DNA of 64,000 nt from Hymenobacter chitinivorans DSM 11115 (GCF_002797555.1 NZ_PGFA01000001.1:2356001-2420000); one strand, 5' to 3'; shown: positions 44,248 to 53,669, counted from the stretch's first letter. Numbers and translations: made by a program. Notes: a model not told the origin generated them from the sequence alone.

Positions 44248-46437
44248 TTAGTGCCGGAACAAAAGTTCGCGGTACTTTACCAAAGGCCAGTCCTCATCGG
44301 CCACCATCAGCTCCAGCTTATCGACGGAGCGGCGGATGGGGTCGAAATGCGTTTTAACCGTGTCGCAGTACGCAATGGCACGCTCCCGGGTATCCTCAAT
44401 CTTGTTGGCCACCTTGCGGGCATTCACCATCTCGTCCACCTGGGTTTTGATGATGGCAATGTGGCGCGAAATAGCTTTAATCGTGTCTACCGTTACCTGC
44501 GAGAGTTCGTCGTCGAGGCCCAGTTCGCGCAGACCGCGCACGTTAGTAATGAGCTTGGTCTGGTAGGCCACGGCCGTCGGAATGATGTGGTTCACGGCCA
44601 AATCACCCATTACGCGGCTTTCAATCTGGATTTTCTTCATGTAATCTTCCAGCAAGATGTCGTGGCGGGCGTGCAACTCCACGTGCGAGAAGATGTTGTG
44701 GCGGGCAAACAGGTCGGCGGCATCCTCGCGCACCAGGGCGTCGAGGGCCTGGGGCGTGGTGGGGATGTTCGAGAGGCCGCGCTTCTCGGCTTCTTCCTTC
44801 CACTCATCCGAGTAGCCGTTGCCTTCGAAGCGGATGTTCTTGGAGCTGATAACGTACTCGCGCAGCACCTCCACGATGGCCACTTCCTTCTTTTTGCCCT
44901 GCTCAATCAGCGCGTCAACCGACTCCTTGAACTCGATGAGCTGCTCGGCCACGATGGTGTTGAGCACCGTCATGGACGACGAGCAGTTGGCCGACGAGCC
45001 CACGGCGCGGAACTCGAACTTGTTGCCGGTGAAGGCGAAGGGCGAGGTGCGGTTGCGGTCGGTGTTGTCGAGCAGAATAGCCGGAATCTTGTCGATGCCG
45101 AGCTTGAGGTAGATGTTGTCGCCTTTGTCGAGCGGCAGCTTGGCCGTGCGCTCCAGCTCATCCAGCACCGAGTTCAGCTGCGAACCCACGAACACCGACA
45201 TGATGGCCGGCGGGGCTTCGTTAGCACCGAGGCGGTGGTCGTTGGAAGCCGAGGCAATGCTGGCGCGCAGCAAGTCACCGTAACGGTGCACGGCTTTGAT
45301 GGTCGTGATGAAGAAAGCCAGGAACTGCAGGTTTTCCTTGGGGCGGCGGCCGGGAGCCAGCAGGTTCACACCCGTGTCGGTGCTCATGGCCCAGTTGTTA
45401 TGCTTGCCCGAACCGTTGACGCCCGCAAAAGGCTTCTCGTGCAGCAGCACTTTCAGGTTGTGCTTCTCGGCCACGCGGTCCATGATGTCCATGAGCAGCT
45501 GGTTGTGGTCGACGGCCAGGTTGGCGTCCTCGAAGGTGGGGGCGCACTCGTACTGGTTGGGCGCTACCTCGTTGTGGCGGGTGCGCAGCGGAATGCCCAG
45601 GCGGTTGGACTCTTCCTCAAACTCCAGCATAAAGGCGTGCACCCGGCTTGGAATGGAGCCGAAGTAGTGGTCTTCGAGCTGCTGGCCCTTGGCCGGAGCG
45701 TGGCCAAACAGCGTGCGGCCGGTCATCACCAGGTCGGGGCGGGCGTCAAACAGCGCCTTATCGACAATGAAGTACTCCTGCTCGATACCCAGCGTGGTGC
45801 TCACGCGGTTTACGTCCTTGTCGAAGTACTGGCACACGTCCACGGCGGCCTGCTCCAACGCGGCCAGCGACTTGAGCAGCGGGGCTTTGTAATCGAGGGC
45901 TTCACCGGTGTAGGCCACGAAAATCGTGGGAATGCACAGGGTTTTGGCGCCGGCCGTTTCGATGATGAAGGCGGGGGAAGTCGGGTCCCAGGCGGTGTAG
46001 CCGCGGGCTTCGAAGGTATTGCGGATGCCGCCGTTGGGGAACGACGAAGCATCGGGCTCCTGCTGCACCAGGGCCGAACCTTTAAAGTTCTCAACCGGGC
46101 GGCCGTCGGAGTTCAGATCAAAGAAAGAGTCGTGCTTTTCGGCCGTCGAGCCGGTCAGGGGCTGGAACCAGTGGGTGTAGTGCGTGGCGCCCTTGGCCAT
46201 GGCCCAGGTTTTCATGGCCGAAGCTACGGCGTCGGCCACGGAGCGCTCTACCGGCGAGCCTTGCTTAATAGCGGCTTGGAGCTTCTTGAAGTATTCGCCC
46301 GGCATGGTAGCGCGCATGGCGTCCAGGTTGAACACGTTCTTGCCGAAGCTGTCGGAGCGACGCTCGTCGGAAGTAACAACGGCCTGCGGCTTGCGCTGGT
46401 CGACTAACTCAAGAGCTTTAAAGCGGAGAATTGCCAT
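44248..46437 (-). CDS. glnN: Glutamine synthetase type III
   Basis: ATP-dependent ammonia assimilation into glutamine. The 729-residue length is that of the GSIII class, much longer than GSI. The class signatures are visible: THYTHWFQPLTGSTAEKHDSF near residue 80, GIEQEYFIVDKALF, RHNEVAPNQYECAPTFEDANLAVDHNQL, HEKPFAGVNGSGKHNNWAM (ATP/glutamate site) and NRTSPFAFTGNKFEFRAVG. The C-terminal helical part is unique to GSIII. ATG 46437 begins MAILRFKALELV; an upstream ATG at 46494 is less likely. Promoter at 46480-46511. Confidence 0.97.
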   Translation of the reverse strand: MAILRFKALELVDQRKPQAVVTSDERRSDSFGKNVFNLDAMRATMPGEYFKKLQAAIKQGSPVERSVADAVASAMKTWAMAKGATHYTHWFQPLTGSTAEKHDSFFDLNSDGRPVENFKGSALVQQEPDASSFPNGGIRNTFEARGYTAWDPTSPAFIIETAGAKTLCIPTIFVAYTGEALDYKAPLLKSLAALEQAAVDVCQYFDKDVNRVSTTLGIEQEYFIVDKALFDARPDLVMTGRTLFGHAPAKGQQLEDHYFGSIPSRVHAFMLEFEEESNRLGIPLRTRHNEVAPNQYECAPTFEDANLAVDHNQLLMDIMDRVAEKHNLKVLLHEKPFAGVNGSGKHNNWAMSTDTGVNLLAPGRRPKENLQFLAFFITTIKAVHRYGDLLRASIASASNDHRLGANEAPPAIMSVFVGSQLNSVLDELERTAKLPLDKGDNIYLKLGIDKIPAILLDNTDRNRTSPFAFTGNKFEFRAVGSSANCSSSMTVLNTIVAEQLIEFKESVDALIEQGKKKEVAIVEVLREYVISSKNIRFEGNGYSDEWKEEAEKRGLSNIPTTPQALDALVREDAADLFARHNIFSHVELHARHDILLEDYMKKIQIESRVMGDLAVNHIIPTAVAYQTKLITNVRGLRELGLDDELSQVTVDTIKAISRHIAIIKTQVDEMVNARKVANKIEDTRERAIAYCDTVKTHFDPIRRSVDKLELMVADEDWPLVKYRELLFRH

Positions 46438-46479
46438 GTACGGTGAAGACGGAAAGCAACGATTGGTAATTGACTGAGG

Positions 46480-46511
46480 CAAATGTAAGAGCACTTACTC
46501 GGCATTTGCAA
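46480..46511 (-). promoter_or_regulatory. glnN promoter (TTG-21 bp-TAcaTTTG)
   Basis: Minus-strand TTG (46511-46509), a 21-bp spacer and TACATTTG (46487-46480). The predicted transcript begins about 36 nt before the ATG at 46437, and the upstream 46500-46630 region is AT-rich. Confidence 0.6.
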
Positions 46512-46705
46512 CTACCACCCTTCAAATATGAGTTATTTTTCGACAAACTACTCATTTTCGTACCCGAACCCTTCCTAACCGAAGGCTATTCAGCAAATCA
46601 CCACCTATTTTTACCATAAAACACCTTAAAAAAACCAACCTACCCTTCCAAAGCCCGCAGTTGGGTTTCGTGCCGTAGGGTTTCGGTAGCCCGGGGCTTT
46701 CCTCC

Positions 46706-46713
46706 TACCTTTG
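46706..46713 (+). promoter_or_regulatory. -7 element TACCTTTG abutting the LtaS-like start codon
   Basis: Exact TAnnTTTG match ending 4 bp before the GTG at 46718. A TTTC at 46681-46684 gives a 21-bp spacer to a weak -33. Transcription would begin at or near the start codon, implying a leaderless or very short-leader mRNA, or a downstream start. Confidence 0.45.
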
Positions 46714-46717
46714 CGGG

Positions 46718-48571
46718 GTGAGAAACCGCTTTGCGTTCCAGCCGCGCTACTTTTTGTTCTGGCTGGTGTACTTCGTCGTCACGAAGGCTGCTTTTTTGCT
46801 TTACCACGCTGCCAAAACGGCCGCCTTGCCCGCCGGCAGCGTGGCGCGCATCTTCGGCTACGGCCTGCGCCTCGATGCCTCGGCTACGGCCTACCTGAGC
46901 GTGGTGCCCTTTCTGGTCTTTGCCGTGGGCAGTGCCCTGCCCGCCCGCTGGTTTCCGCGCCGCCTGCTCTCATTCTACTCGGCCGTGCTGGGTGTGGTCG
47001 TGGCCTTTTTCACCGTGGCCGACCTGGAGCTCTACCGCACCTGGGGCTTTCGGCTCGACGCTACGCCCCTGCAGTACCTGAACTCGCCGGGCGAAATGGC
47101 TGCCTCGGCCGGTAGCGCTCCCCTCCTCCTCCTAACCGGTATTCTGGCCGGGCTGCTCGGGCTGGGCTGGTGGCTCTATAAGAAGATAGTGGGCCCGATT
47201 CCCGACCTGCCGCCGCACTTTGGCCGGGCCCGGGCGGTGCTGGCCAGCGTGCTGTACCTGGCTTTGCTCGTCGTGCCTCTGCGCGGAGGGCTGCAGCAGA
47301 TTCCCATCAATCAGAGCGACGTCTACTTCAGCGCGTTGCCTTTTGCCAACCATGCTGCCCTGAACGTGCCCTGGAACGTGGCCCAGACCCTGCTGCTGAG
47401 TGACAACGGCCCGAACCCCTACCAGTTTATGCCCGACTCGGTGGCCACCCGCACCGTGCAGCAGCTCTACGCCCCGGCCAGCGCCCTGCCCGATACCACC
47501 CGCCTGTTGCGCACTAGCCGGCCCAACGTGCTGTTCATCATCCTGGAAAGCTTCACCGGCAAGCTCGTGGCCAGCACCGGCGGCGAAACCAACGTGACGC
47601 CCAACCTCGACAGCCTGGCCCGCACCGGGGTGTGCTTTACCAACATCTACGCGGCCGGCGACCGGAGCCAGAAGGGCTTGGTGGCCTTGCTTAGCGGCTA
47701 CCCCAGCCAGCCCGCCACCAGCATTATTAAGTATCCGCGCAAAACCGAGCACTTGCCCCACCTCTGCCGCTCCCTGGAGCAGGTCGGCTATAAGTCCCAC
47801 TATTATTACGGCGGGGAGCTGGCGTTTGCCAACATGAAAAGCTACCTGGTGGCGGCCGGCTACGACCAGTTTACCGAACGGGCCGACTTTGCCCGCAGTG
47901 AGCAAAACTCCAAGTGGGGCGCCCACGACCATGTGCTCTTCGACCGGGTGCTACGGGATTTGCAGGCCCAGCCGACGCCCTTCTTTGTTACGGCCTTTAC
48001 CCTGAGCAGCCACGAGCCCTTCGAAATTCCGATTCCGCGCAAATTCAAGGGCACCGACGAAACGGCCCTGTTCCGCAACTCCGTGTATTATACCGACTGG
48101 GCCCTGGGCCGCTTTCTGCGCTCGGCCCGGCAGCAGCCCTGGTGGGACAATACCCTGCTGGTGCTCGTGGCCGACCACGGCCACACCTTGCCCGGCAACG
48201 ACCCGAACGAGAGTTACCGCAAGTTCCGGATTCCGCTGGTGCTGGCCGGCGGCGCCCTGCGGCCCGAAGCCCGCGGCCGGGTCTACGGGCAAATTGCCTC
48301 CCAAACCGACATAGCTGCCACCTTGCTTCGGCAGCTGCAGCTACCCACCACCGGCTACGTGTGGAGCCACGATTTGCTGCAGCCCCTGCGCCGGCCGTTT
48401 GCCTTCTACTGCTTTTCCGACGGCTTCGGTATGGTCAGCCCCACCGGGGTCGTCACCTTCGACAACGTGCCGCGGAAGGTGATTAAGAGCGACACGTTGG
48501 TGACCAAGGAGCAGCTGCGCCAGGGGCAGGCGTTTGAGCAGGCTTCGTTCGAGGATTTTCTGCGAAAATAA
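46718..48571 (+). CDS. LtaS-like membrane sulfatase-fold transferase
   Basis: Inner-membrane protein of 617 residues with about five N-terminal transmembrane segments (1-195) and an extracytoplasmic alkaline-phosphatase-fold domain. The latter has NVLFIILESFTGKLV (metal Glu), a likely nucleophile Thr/Ser in FTNIYAAGDRSQKGLVALLSGYPSQP, FVTAFTLSSHEPFEIP and LVLVADHGHTLPGN. These match the lipoteichoic acid synthase/phosphoglycerol transferase family, whose Bacteroidota members act on periplasmic or lipid glycans. Translation is likely from GTG 46718. Confidence 0.9.
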   Translation: MRNRFAFQPRYFLFWLVYFVVTKAAFLLYHAAKTAALPAGSVARIFGYGLRLDASATAYLSVVPFLVFAVGSALPARWFPRRLLSFYSAVLGVVVAFFTVADLELYRTWGFRLDATPLQYLNSPGEMAASAGSAPLLLLTGILAGLLGLGWWLYKKIVGPIPDLPPHFGRARAVLASVLYLALLVVPLRGGLQQIPINQSDVYFSALPFANHAALNVPWNVAQTLLLSDNGPNPYQFMPDSVATRTVQQLYAPASALPDTTRLLRTSRPNVLFIILESFTGKLVASTGGETNVTPNLDSLARTGVCFTNIYAAGDRSQKGLVALLSGYPSQPATSIIKYPRKTEHLPHLCRSLEQVGYKSHYYYGGELAFANMKSYLVAAGYDQFTERADFARSEQNSKWGAHDHVLFDRVLRDLQAQPTPFFVTAFTLSSHEPFEIPIPRKFKGTDETALFRNSVYYTDWALGRFLRSARQQPWWDNTLLVLVADHGHTLPGNDPNESYRKFRIPLVLAGGALRPEARGRVYGQIASQTDIAATLLRQLQLPTTGYVWSHDLLQPLRRPFAFYCFSDGFGMVSPTGVVTFDNVPRKVIKSDTLVTKEQLRQGQAFEQASFEDFLRK

Positions 48572-48623
48572 GCCCGTTCCTAAGCTGCCCGCCAAACCAG
48601 GTTTCCTCCTTTATACCCGCCCG

Positions 48624-48986
48624 ATGCCCCAACTGCTGTTCGTTTATAATGCCGATACGGGGCTGGTCAACGGCCTGCTGGATTTGGCCCACAAGCTGGT
48701 GTCGCCGGCCACGTACCCGTGCTCCTTGTGCGCCATAACCCACGGCACCCGGATGCGGCCCGAATGGAAGGAATTTGTAGCCAGCCTGCCGCTGGAGTCG
48801 GCGTTTCTGCACCGCGACGAGTTTCTGGTCCAGTATCCGGAACGGGCCGCTACGGCGCTGCCGGCCGTGTTTGTGCGGAATAAATCGGGCGGGCTAACGT
48901 CCTTTATTACCGCGGCCGAGCTCAACCAGGCCGACCTGCCGGGTTTGATGCAGCTCATTCAGCAGCGCCTGGCCACGGTGGGCTAG
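48624..48986 (+). CDS. Conserved hypothetical protein with CxxC motif
   Basis: Protein of 120 residues starting MPQLLFVYNADTGLVNGLLD, with a CxxC pair in YPCSLCAITHG and the downstream acid/aromatic stretch LHRDEFLVQYPE. I have seen this short family called GTPase in databases, but no nucleotide-binding motif is present. The CxxC might bind metal or be redox-active. Start at 48624 is 52 bp after the LtaS-like gene, on the same strand. Confidence 0.78.
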   Translation: MPQLLFVYNADTGLVNGLLDLAHKLVSPATYPCSLCAITHGTRMRPEWKEFVASLPLESAFLHRDEFLVQYPERAATALPAVFVRNKSGGLTSFITAAELNQADLPGLMQLIQQRLATVG

Positions 48987-49083
48987 GCACGTTCCGGAAG
49001 CCGGCTACAACGAAGCCCGCGGATTATTTCCGGCGGGTAGCCCAGGCCTGAACTTCCGAAGCTGTATCTTTGTGGTCTTGCTT

Positions 49084-50424
49084 ATGGAAACCAGAAAAGT
49101 TGCCTTTTATACGCTGGGCTGCAAGCTCAACTTCTCCGAAACGTCGGCCATCGGCCGGCAGTTTGAGGAGCGGGGCTTCCGCAAAGTAGCCTTCGAGGAT
49201 GCGGCCGACATCTACGTCATCAATACCTGCTCCGTCACCGACCACGCCGACCGCAAGTGCCGCAAGGTCGTTAAGGAAGCATTGAAGCACAATCCGGAGG
49301 CCTTCGTGACCATCGTGGGCTGCTACGCCCAGCTCAAGCCCCAGGAAATTGCCGAGATTCCCGGGGTTCATGCCGTGCTCGGGGCCGCCGAAAAGTTTCA
49401 GCTCGTGGATATCCTGGCCGGCTTCGAAAAGCCCGCTGCCGGGCAGCCCGGCCACGTGCACGCCTCACCCATTGCCGCCGCCACCGAGTTTCACGCCGCC
49501 CACTCCTACGGCGACCGGACCCGCACCTTCCTCAAGGTACAGGACGGTTGCGACTATTCCTGCTCATTCTGCACTATTCCGCTGGCCCGGGGCAAAAGTC
49601 GCTCGGGCAGCGTGCAGAGCGTGGTGGAACGGGTACAGCAGCTGGCCGCAACCGGCGTGAAGGAAATCGTGCTGACGGGCGTCAACCTGGGCGACTTCGG
49701 CCTGCAGGGTCCCGACCGGCAGCGGCTGGAAGACTTCTACGACTTGGTGCAGGCCCTCGACGAGGTGGACGGTATTGAGCGGTTCCGCATCAGCAGCTGC
49801 GAGCCTAACCTGCTCACCGACGAGATTATCCGCTTCGTGGCCCGCTCGAAGCGCTTTATGCCCCATTTCCACATTCCGCTGCAGTCGGGCTCCAACAAGA
49901 TTCTGGGGCTAATGCGCCGGCGCTACCGCCGGGAGCTGTACCAGGAGCGCGTGGCCCTAATTAAGGAGGTAATGCCCCACGCCTGCATCGGCGTCGATGT
50001 CATCGTGGGTTTCCCCGGCGAAACCGAGGCTGACTTCCTCGAAACGTACCAGTTTCTCAACGACCTGGACGTGAGCTACCTGCACGTGTTTCCGTACTCG
50101 GAGCGCGAAAACACGCTGGCGCCCACCCTGCCCGGCCGGGTGCAGGACCGCCACCGCCACGAGCGGACGACGCAGCTACGGGGCCTGTCGGAGAAAAAGA
50201 AGCGCTATTTTTACGGGCAGCACGTGGGCCAGGAAACGGCCGTGCTCTTCGAAGACGACGTGACCAACGGCCAAATGGAAGGCTTTACGCCCAACTACAT
50301 TCGCGTCGTGGCCAAATACGACCCGCTGCTGGTAGGCGAGATGAAGCGCCTGCGCCTGACGGCCGTGAATCCACAGAACCTGATGGAAGCGGAAGAGCTG
50401 GGCGTAGAGGTTTTTCAGCACTAA
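49084..50424 (+). CDS. mtaB: tRNA t6A37 methylthiotransferase MtaB
   Basis: Radical-SAM enzyme that adds a methylthio group to N6-threonylcarbamoyladenosine at tRNA position 37. Of the 446 residues, the UPF0004 domain (1-120) has the cluster cysteines in LGCKLNFSE, NTCSVTDHADRKCR and VGCYAQ; the radical-SAM CxxxCxxC is CDYSCSFC (about 156-163). A TRAM-like domain closes the protein. LNFSE and DHADRKCRK identify the MtaB rather than MiaB branch. A TATCTTTG promoter element ends 11 bp upstream of the ATG. Confidence 0.96.
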   Translation: METRKVAFYTLGCKLNFSETSAIGRQFEERGFRKVAFEDAADIYVINTCSVTDHADRKCRKVVKEALKHNPEAFVTIVGCYAQLKPQEIAEIPGVHAVLGAAEKFQLVDILAGFEKPAAGQPGHVHASPIAAATEFHAAHSYGDRTRTFLKVQDGCDYSCSFCTIPLARGKSRSGSVQSVVERVQQLAATGVKEIVLTGVNLGDFGLQGPDRQRLEDFYDLVQALDEVDGIERFRISSCEPNLLTDEIIRFVARSKRFMPHFHIPLQSGSNKILGLMRRRYRRELYQERVALIKEVMPHACIGVDVIVGFPGETEADFLETYQFLNDLDVSYLHVFPYSERENTLAPTLPGRVQDRHRHERTTQLRGLSEKKKRYFYGQHVGQETAVLFEDDVTNGQMEGFTPNYIRVVAKYDPLLVGEMKRLRLTAVNPQNLMEAEELGVEVFQH

Positions 50425-50454
50425 CATTTTAGTTGGCAGCCACTAACTGTAATC

Positions 50455-50491
50455 AAAAAGGCCCGTTACATCATGTGGCGGGCCTTTTTTT
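50455..50491. terminator. Bidirectional intrinsic terminator
   Basis: 11-bp stem AAAAAGGCCCG / CGGGCCTTTTT with a 13-nt loop between mtaB and the convergent XRE-like gene. Confidence 0.9.
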
Positions 50492-50513
50492 GATTTATAC
50501 AAATGTACAAAAA

Positions 50514-51206
50514 TCACTTACTCATTTGTTGCTTCATCAGCTCCAACATTTGTTGCATCATGCGCTGCTGTTCCTGCAGGTGCTGGTTGCGCAGCTCGGC
50601 CATGGCTAGCTGATGCGCCATTTGCTGGGTGTAGAGGGCAGTCTGCCAGCTGGTATCTTGTTGTGCTGGTAGGGCCGCAGGAGCTACAGCGGGTGCTGCA
50701 ACGGGCGGCGCAGCTACAGCAGCAACAAAGGCCTGCTGGGCGTCGACTGGCGCGCTGGCCGCAGCAATAACCGCTGGCTCAGCAGCCACGGGTTGAATTT
50801 GCGGCGTTATGGCGGGAGCCGGCTCCGCAGCAACTGCGGAACCGGCAGAAGCACGAGCGGGCACCGGCTCAGCAATGAGTTGCGGACTAGCGGCTGGAGC
50901 TTCCGGCCGCACCTCGGCTGTCCGGCGGACGGGCGGCGCAGTAGGCGTAGGCTCAGCAGACAAGGCCGAGTTAGTCGTCAGCATAGTACCCATCCCCTGC
51001 AACAACCAGTCTTTTGACACATTTGGATATACCTCAAAAACCTTACACAAAAGGTCAAACCCCGGCTTATTCCGCTCATCCACAATGTGCTGGATAACGG
51101 TCGCCGTCTTGTCGAGTGACGAAGCAAACGCATTCTTCGATATCCCCAAATGAGCAATAAGCTGCGTAAAGCGCTGCCCGACTGTTCCAGTAGCAACCAT
51201 ATCCAA
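50514..51206 (-). CDS. XRE-like helix-turn-helix protein with Pro/Ala linker and coiled-coil tail
   Basis: Protein of 230 residues in three parts. Residues 8-75 resemble an XRE/cI-type HTH domain (RFTQLIAHLGISKNAFASSL, then FDLLCKVFEVYPNVSKDWLLQG), as in phage-derived repressors. Residues 76-180 are low-complexity Pro/Ala/Val, probably disordered. Residues about 183-230 form a Gln/Met-rich coiled coil (HLQEQQRMMQQMLELMKQQM), perhaps for multimerisation. Promoter element TACATTTG at 51220-51227 (minus strand). Target genes are unknown. Confidence 0.8.
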   Translation of the reverse strand: MDMVATGTVGQRFTQLIAHLGISKNAFASSLDKTATVIQHIVDERNKPGFDLLCKVFEVYPNVSKDWLLQGMGTMLTTNSALSAEPTPTAPPVRRTAEVRPEAPAASPQLIAEPVPARASAGSAVAAEPAPAITPQIQPVAAEPAVIAAASAPVDAQQAFVAAVAAPPVAAPAVAPAALPAQQDTSWQTALYTQQMAHQLAMAELRNQHLQEQQRMMQQMLELMKQQMSK

Positions 51207-51219
51207 ATGTTTTATAACC

Positions 51220-51227
51220 CAAATGTA
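51220..51227 (-). promoter_or_regulatory. Candidate -7 element of the XRE-like gene
   Basis: TACATTTG on the minus strand, 13 bp upstream of the ATG at 51206. The -33 partner is weak. A related CAAATGT word recurs at 51204-51210 over the start region. Confidence 0.4.
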
Positions 51228-51257
51228 GTAATAATACAGTTACTTGAACCGTAAGAT

Positions 51258-52157
51258 TTACTTTTTCTTCCTTGCCGCGGCCTGCGCTACGGGCTGCAGC
51301 AACGGCCGCGGCTGCAAATGGGTGTAGGGAAACACGTAGGTTTCGTCGGGCAGGAACTCAAAGTCATATCGGCTCATGTCGACTGAATAAAACAGCAACA
51401 GCGCATTGGGCTGCAGGGCAAATTCGGTCAGGGAGAACTCGGTCAGGGGGAACAAGGACTCGTCTGGGTTAACTTCGCTTCCATTGCCCGCATACAATCG
51501 AAGGGCCGCCTGAGGCGTCGTGTCCCATTCTTCCATCCCGTAGAGCTGCGCGACGCGCGCAATCAGCGCGGAGTCGTTGCCGTAGCTGGCCACTACGCCG
51601 GCCAGCTCGTCGTGCAGGCGGCGGCTGATAGCCAGCCCCAGCCGCCGCTTCAGCTGGGTGGGCGAGTCGGCTACCAGTTCGGCCAGCGTTACGAGCCGGC
51701 CGGTGCGCAGGTTAAATGTGAGATGGTAACTAGCAGGCTCCTGGAAGCCCTGCCAGTTACGGTAAAATTCGAATGAGAGCAGGTAGTTCTGATTGAGCAG
51801 CACCGTGTAATCAAACCCTGTCAGGCCGTCGCCCCCGGCTCGCCAGGCTTTAAACTCTTCATCGTAGCAGCATTCGTGCACCGCCTGGAGTAGCTGTCGG
51901 TGCAGGCTGGCCGTGGAGTCTAACGTGCTGAAGTTTCTGGTGAAGAAGCGCCATAGTTGCCGGTTGATGCGCCGGGCTACGGCCGCATCGGGCAGGCGAA
52001 CCTGGGGTACTTGGTAGTAAGTCGCTTCGTTTTTAGCTGTTTGGTCGGTAACGGTGTAGACCTGTGCCTGGGCGCCGGGCGCACCCTGCGCGCCCGCCTG
52101 CGGCGCCCTGCTTAGCACCACTCCTACCCCCAACAGCCAACGCACTAATTGTTTCAT
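51258..52157 (-). CDS. Secreted protein with DUF3298/DUF4163-like domain
   Basis: Protein of 299 residues with a signal peptide (MKQLVRWLLGVGVVLSRAPQAGAQ). The body contains YYQVPQVRLPDAAVARRINRQL, SFEFYRNWQGFQEPASYHLTFNLRTGRLVTLAEL and FALQPNALLLFYSVDM, which fit the tandem DUF4163/DUF3298 arrangement of RsiV-like proteins. A tandem five-residue duplication is visible in PLTEFSLTEF. Function is unknown; related domains bind lysozyme in some bacteria, but that is not implied here. Confidence 0.68.
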   Translation of the reverse strand: MKQLVRWLLGVGVVLSRAPQAGAQGAPGAQAQVYTVTDQTAKNEATYYQVPQVRLPDAAVARRINRQLWRFFTRNFSTLDSTASLHRQLLQAVHECCYDEEFKAWRAGGDGLTGFDYTVLLNQNYLLSFEFYRNWQGFQEPASYHLTFNLRTGRLVTLAELVADSPTQLKRRLGLAISRRLHDELAGVVASYGNDSALIARVAQLYGMEEWDTTPQAALRLYAGNGSEVNPDESLFPLTEFSLTEFALQPNALLLFYSVDMSRYDFEFLPDETYVFPYTHLQPRPLLQPVAQAAARKKK

Positions 52158-52301
52158 CGGCTGGAATTGCTACCGTTCGGCAGCTTGCTCATGAAGCGAC
52201 TTTAAAAATTTGCTCGAAGTAAAACAGCACAACCTACTGGCTAATCGGTGCCTCGTTGCTTGAGGCGCAGAATGGTCGACAGGACGGGGGATACACCCCG
52301 C

Positions 52302-53540
52302 TTACTCGTAGCGCAGAGACTCAATTGGGTCGAGGCCGGCGGCTTTGCTGGCGGGGTAATAGCCCGAAGCCAGGCCCACGGCAATGCAGATGGCCAGGCC
52401 CATGCTCATCCAGAACCAGGGCACTAAAAAGGCCCCCTCGCCGATGAAAAGGGAAATCGAATTGCCCATCGTGACGCCTAGCAAAATACCCAGCAGCCCG
52501 CCCATCACGCAGATAACGATGGCCTCAATCAGGAACTGCTGGCGAATCTGGCGGGAGGTGGCGCCCAGGGCCTTGCGAATTCCGATTTCGCGGGTGCGCT
52601 CCGTCACCGATACCATCATGATGTTCATCAGGGCGATGCTGGCCCCGAGCAGGGTGATGAAGCCCACCAGCCCGCCGCCCATGCGCAGGTTGCCCGACAA
52701 GGAGTCGAGTTTGCCGGCCAGCGAGTCGCTGCGCTCCACGTCGAAGCTGTCTTCCTGGCCCAGCTGATCGTGGCGCACGGCGCGCATAATACCGGTGGCC
52801 TGCCCGGTGAGGTAGGCCAGGTTTTCGGGCTGCAGAGTGGCCGTTTTCACGTCGTAGGTCAGGGCCCGCTGCCGGGGCATCTGGTTGCCGGTTTCGAGCG
52901 GAATGAGCACCATCCGGTCGGCGCCCCCGCCGCCCATGGTCGAGCCGCTTTTTTCCAGCTCGCCCACCACCTGAAAGCGGCGGCCGAGCAGGTAGATGTA
53001 CTTATCGACCGGACTTTGGTTGGGAAACAGCTTGTCGGTAATTTCCTTGCCCACGATGGCCACATTGGTGCCGTTTTCGAGCTCAATCGAGGAAAAGGCC
53101 CGGCCGCGGGCCAGGTTATAGTTCTGAATCTGGAGGTAGTTTTCGTCGCCGGCCACCACGTTCATGTTGGGGTTGGTTTTCTTGCCGTTGGCCTTGACCT
53201 CGGCCGCCCCGGCAATGAAGGCCGAAATGCCCACCTGCCCATCGTCGCCGACCTGCTCCTTGTACTGCTTGGCCTGCAGGTAGGTAATGGCGGGGTAAAC
53301 TTTGCCCTGCACCCCGCCCCGCCGCATGCGGTTGGAGTAGCCCTTGGCCTTAATCTCGAACGAATTAGCTCCGAGGCTGGCGAAGGTCTGGTTCAGGGAG
53401 TACTTGATGGCGTCGATGGCCGTCAGGATGCCGACCAGGGACATAATGCCGATGCTCACAATCAGGGCCGTCAGCACGGTCCGCAGCAGGTTGCTGTGAA
53501 TGGAGCGAAAAGCCTCCTTGATGTTTTCGAGCAGGTGCAT
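52302..53540 (-). CDS. ABC transporter permease, MacB/FtsX type
   Basis: Inner-membrane protein of 412 residues with one N-terminal TM helix, a periplasmic MacB_PCD domain (about 50-270) and the FtsX domain with three TM helices (about 290-410: LVGFITLLGASIALMNIMMVSVTERTREIGIRKALGATSRQIRQQFLIEA, in segments). The C-terminal YYPASKAAGLDPIESLRYE is the family signature. The ATPase partner is not in the window. ATG 53540 begins MHLLENIKEAFRSI, typical of these permeases. Exported substrate unknown. Confidence 0.94.
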   Translation of the reverse strand: MHLLENIKEAFRSIHSNLLRTVLTALIVSIGIMSLVGILTAIDAIKYSLNQTFASLGANSFEIKAKGYSNRMRRGGVQGKVYPAITYLQAKQYKEQVGDDGQVGISAFIAGAAEVKANGKKTNPNMNVVAGDENYLQIQNYNLARGRAFSSIELENGTNVAIVGKEITDKLFPNQSPVDKYIYLLGRRFQVVGELEKSGSTMGGGGADRMVLIPLETGNQMPRQRALTYDVKTATLQPENLAYLTGQATGIMRAVRHDQLGQEDSFDVERSDSLAGKLDSLSGNLRMGGGLVGFITLLGASIALMNIMMVSVTERTREIGIRKALGATSRQIRQQFLIEAIVICVMGGLLGILLGVTMGNSISLFIGEGAFLVPWFWMSMGLAICIAVGLASGYYPASKAAGLDPIESLRYE

Positions 53541-53669
53541 AGCAGCTAAGGATAAAATCGGGCGGACGTAAACCGCTAAATTAGGCTGTATCGGCTCCAA
53601 TCACCGATTTTAAGCCACGGGCGGGCGCCGCAAGGTAACCCGTTTCCGGCAAACTCCGCCCCGTTTCGC

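Noticed and set aside
44251..46407. 718-codon plus-strand open frame
   Set aside because: Antisense of glutamine synthetase III, with no recognisable protein features.
51433..51462. Direct repeat encoding LTEFSLTEF
   Set aside because: A small in-frame duplication within one gene; not enough to suggest a functional element.
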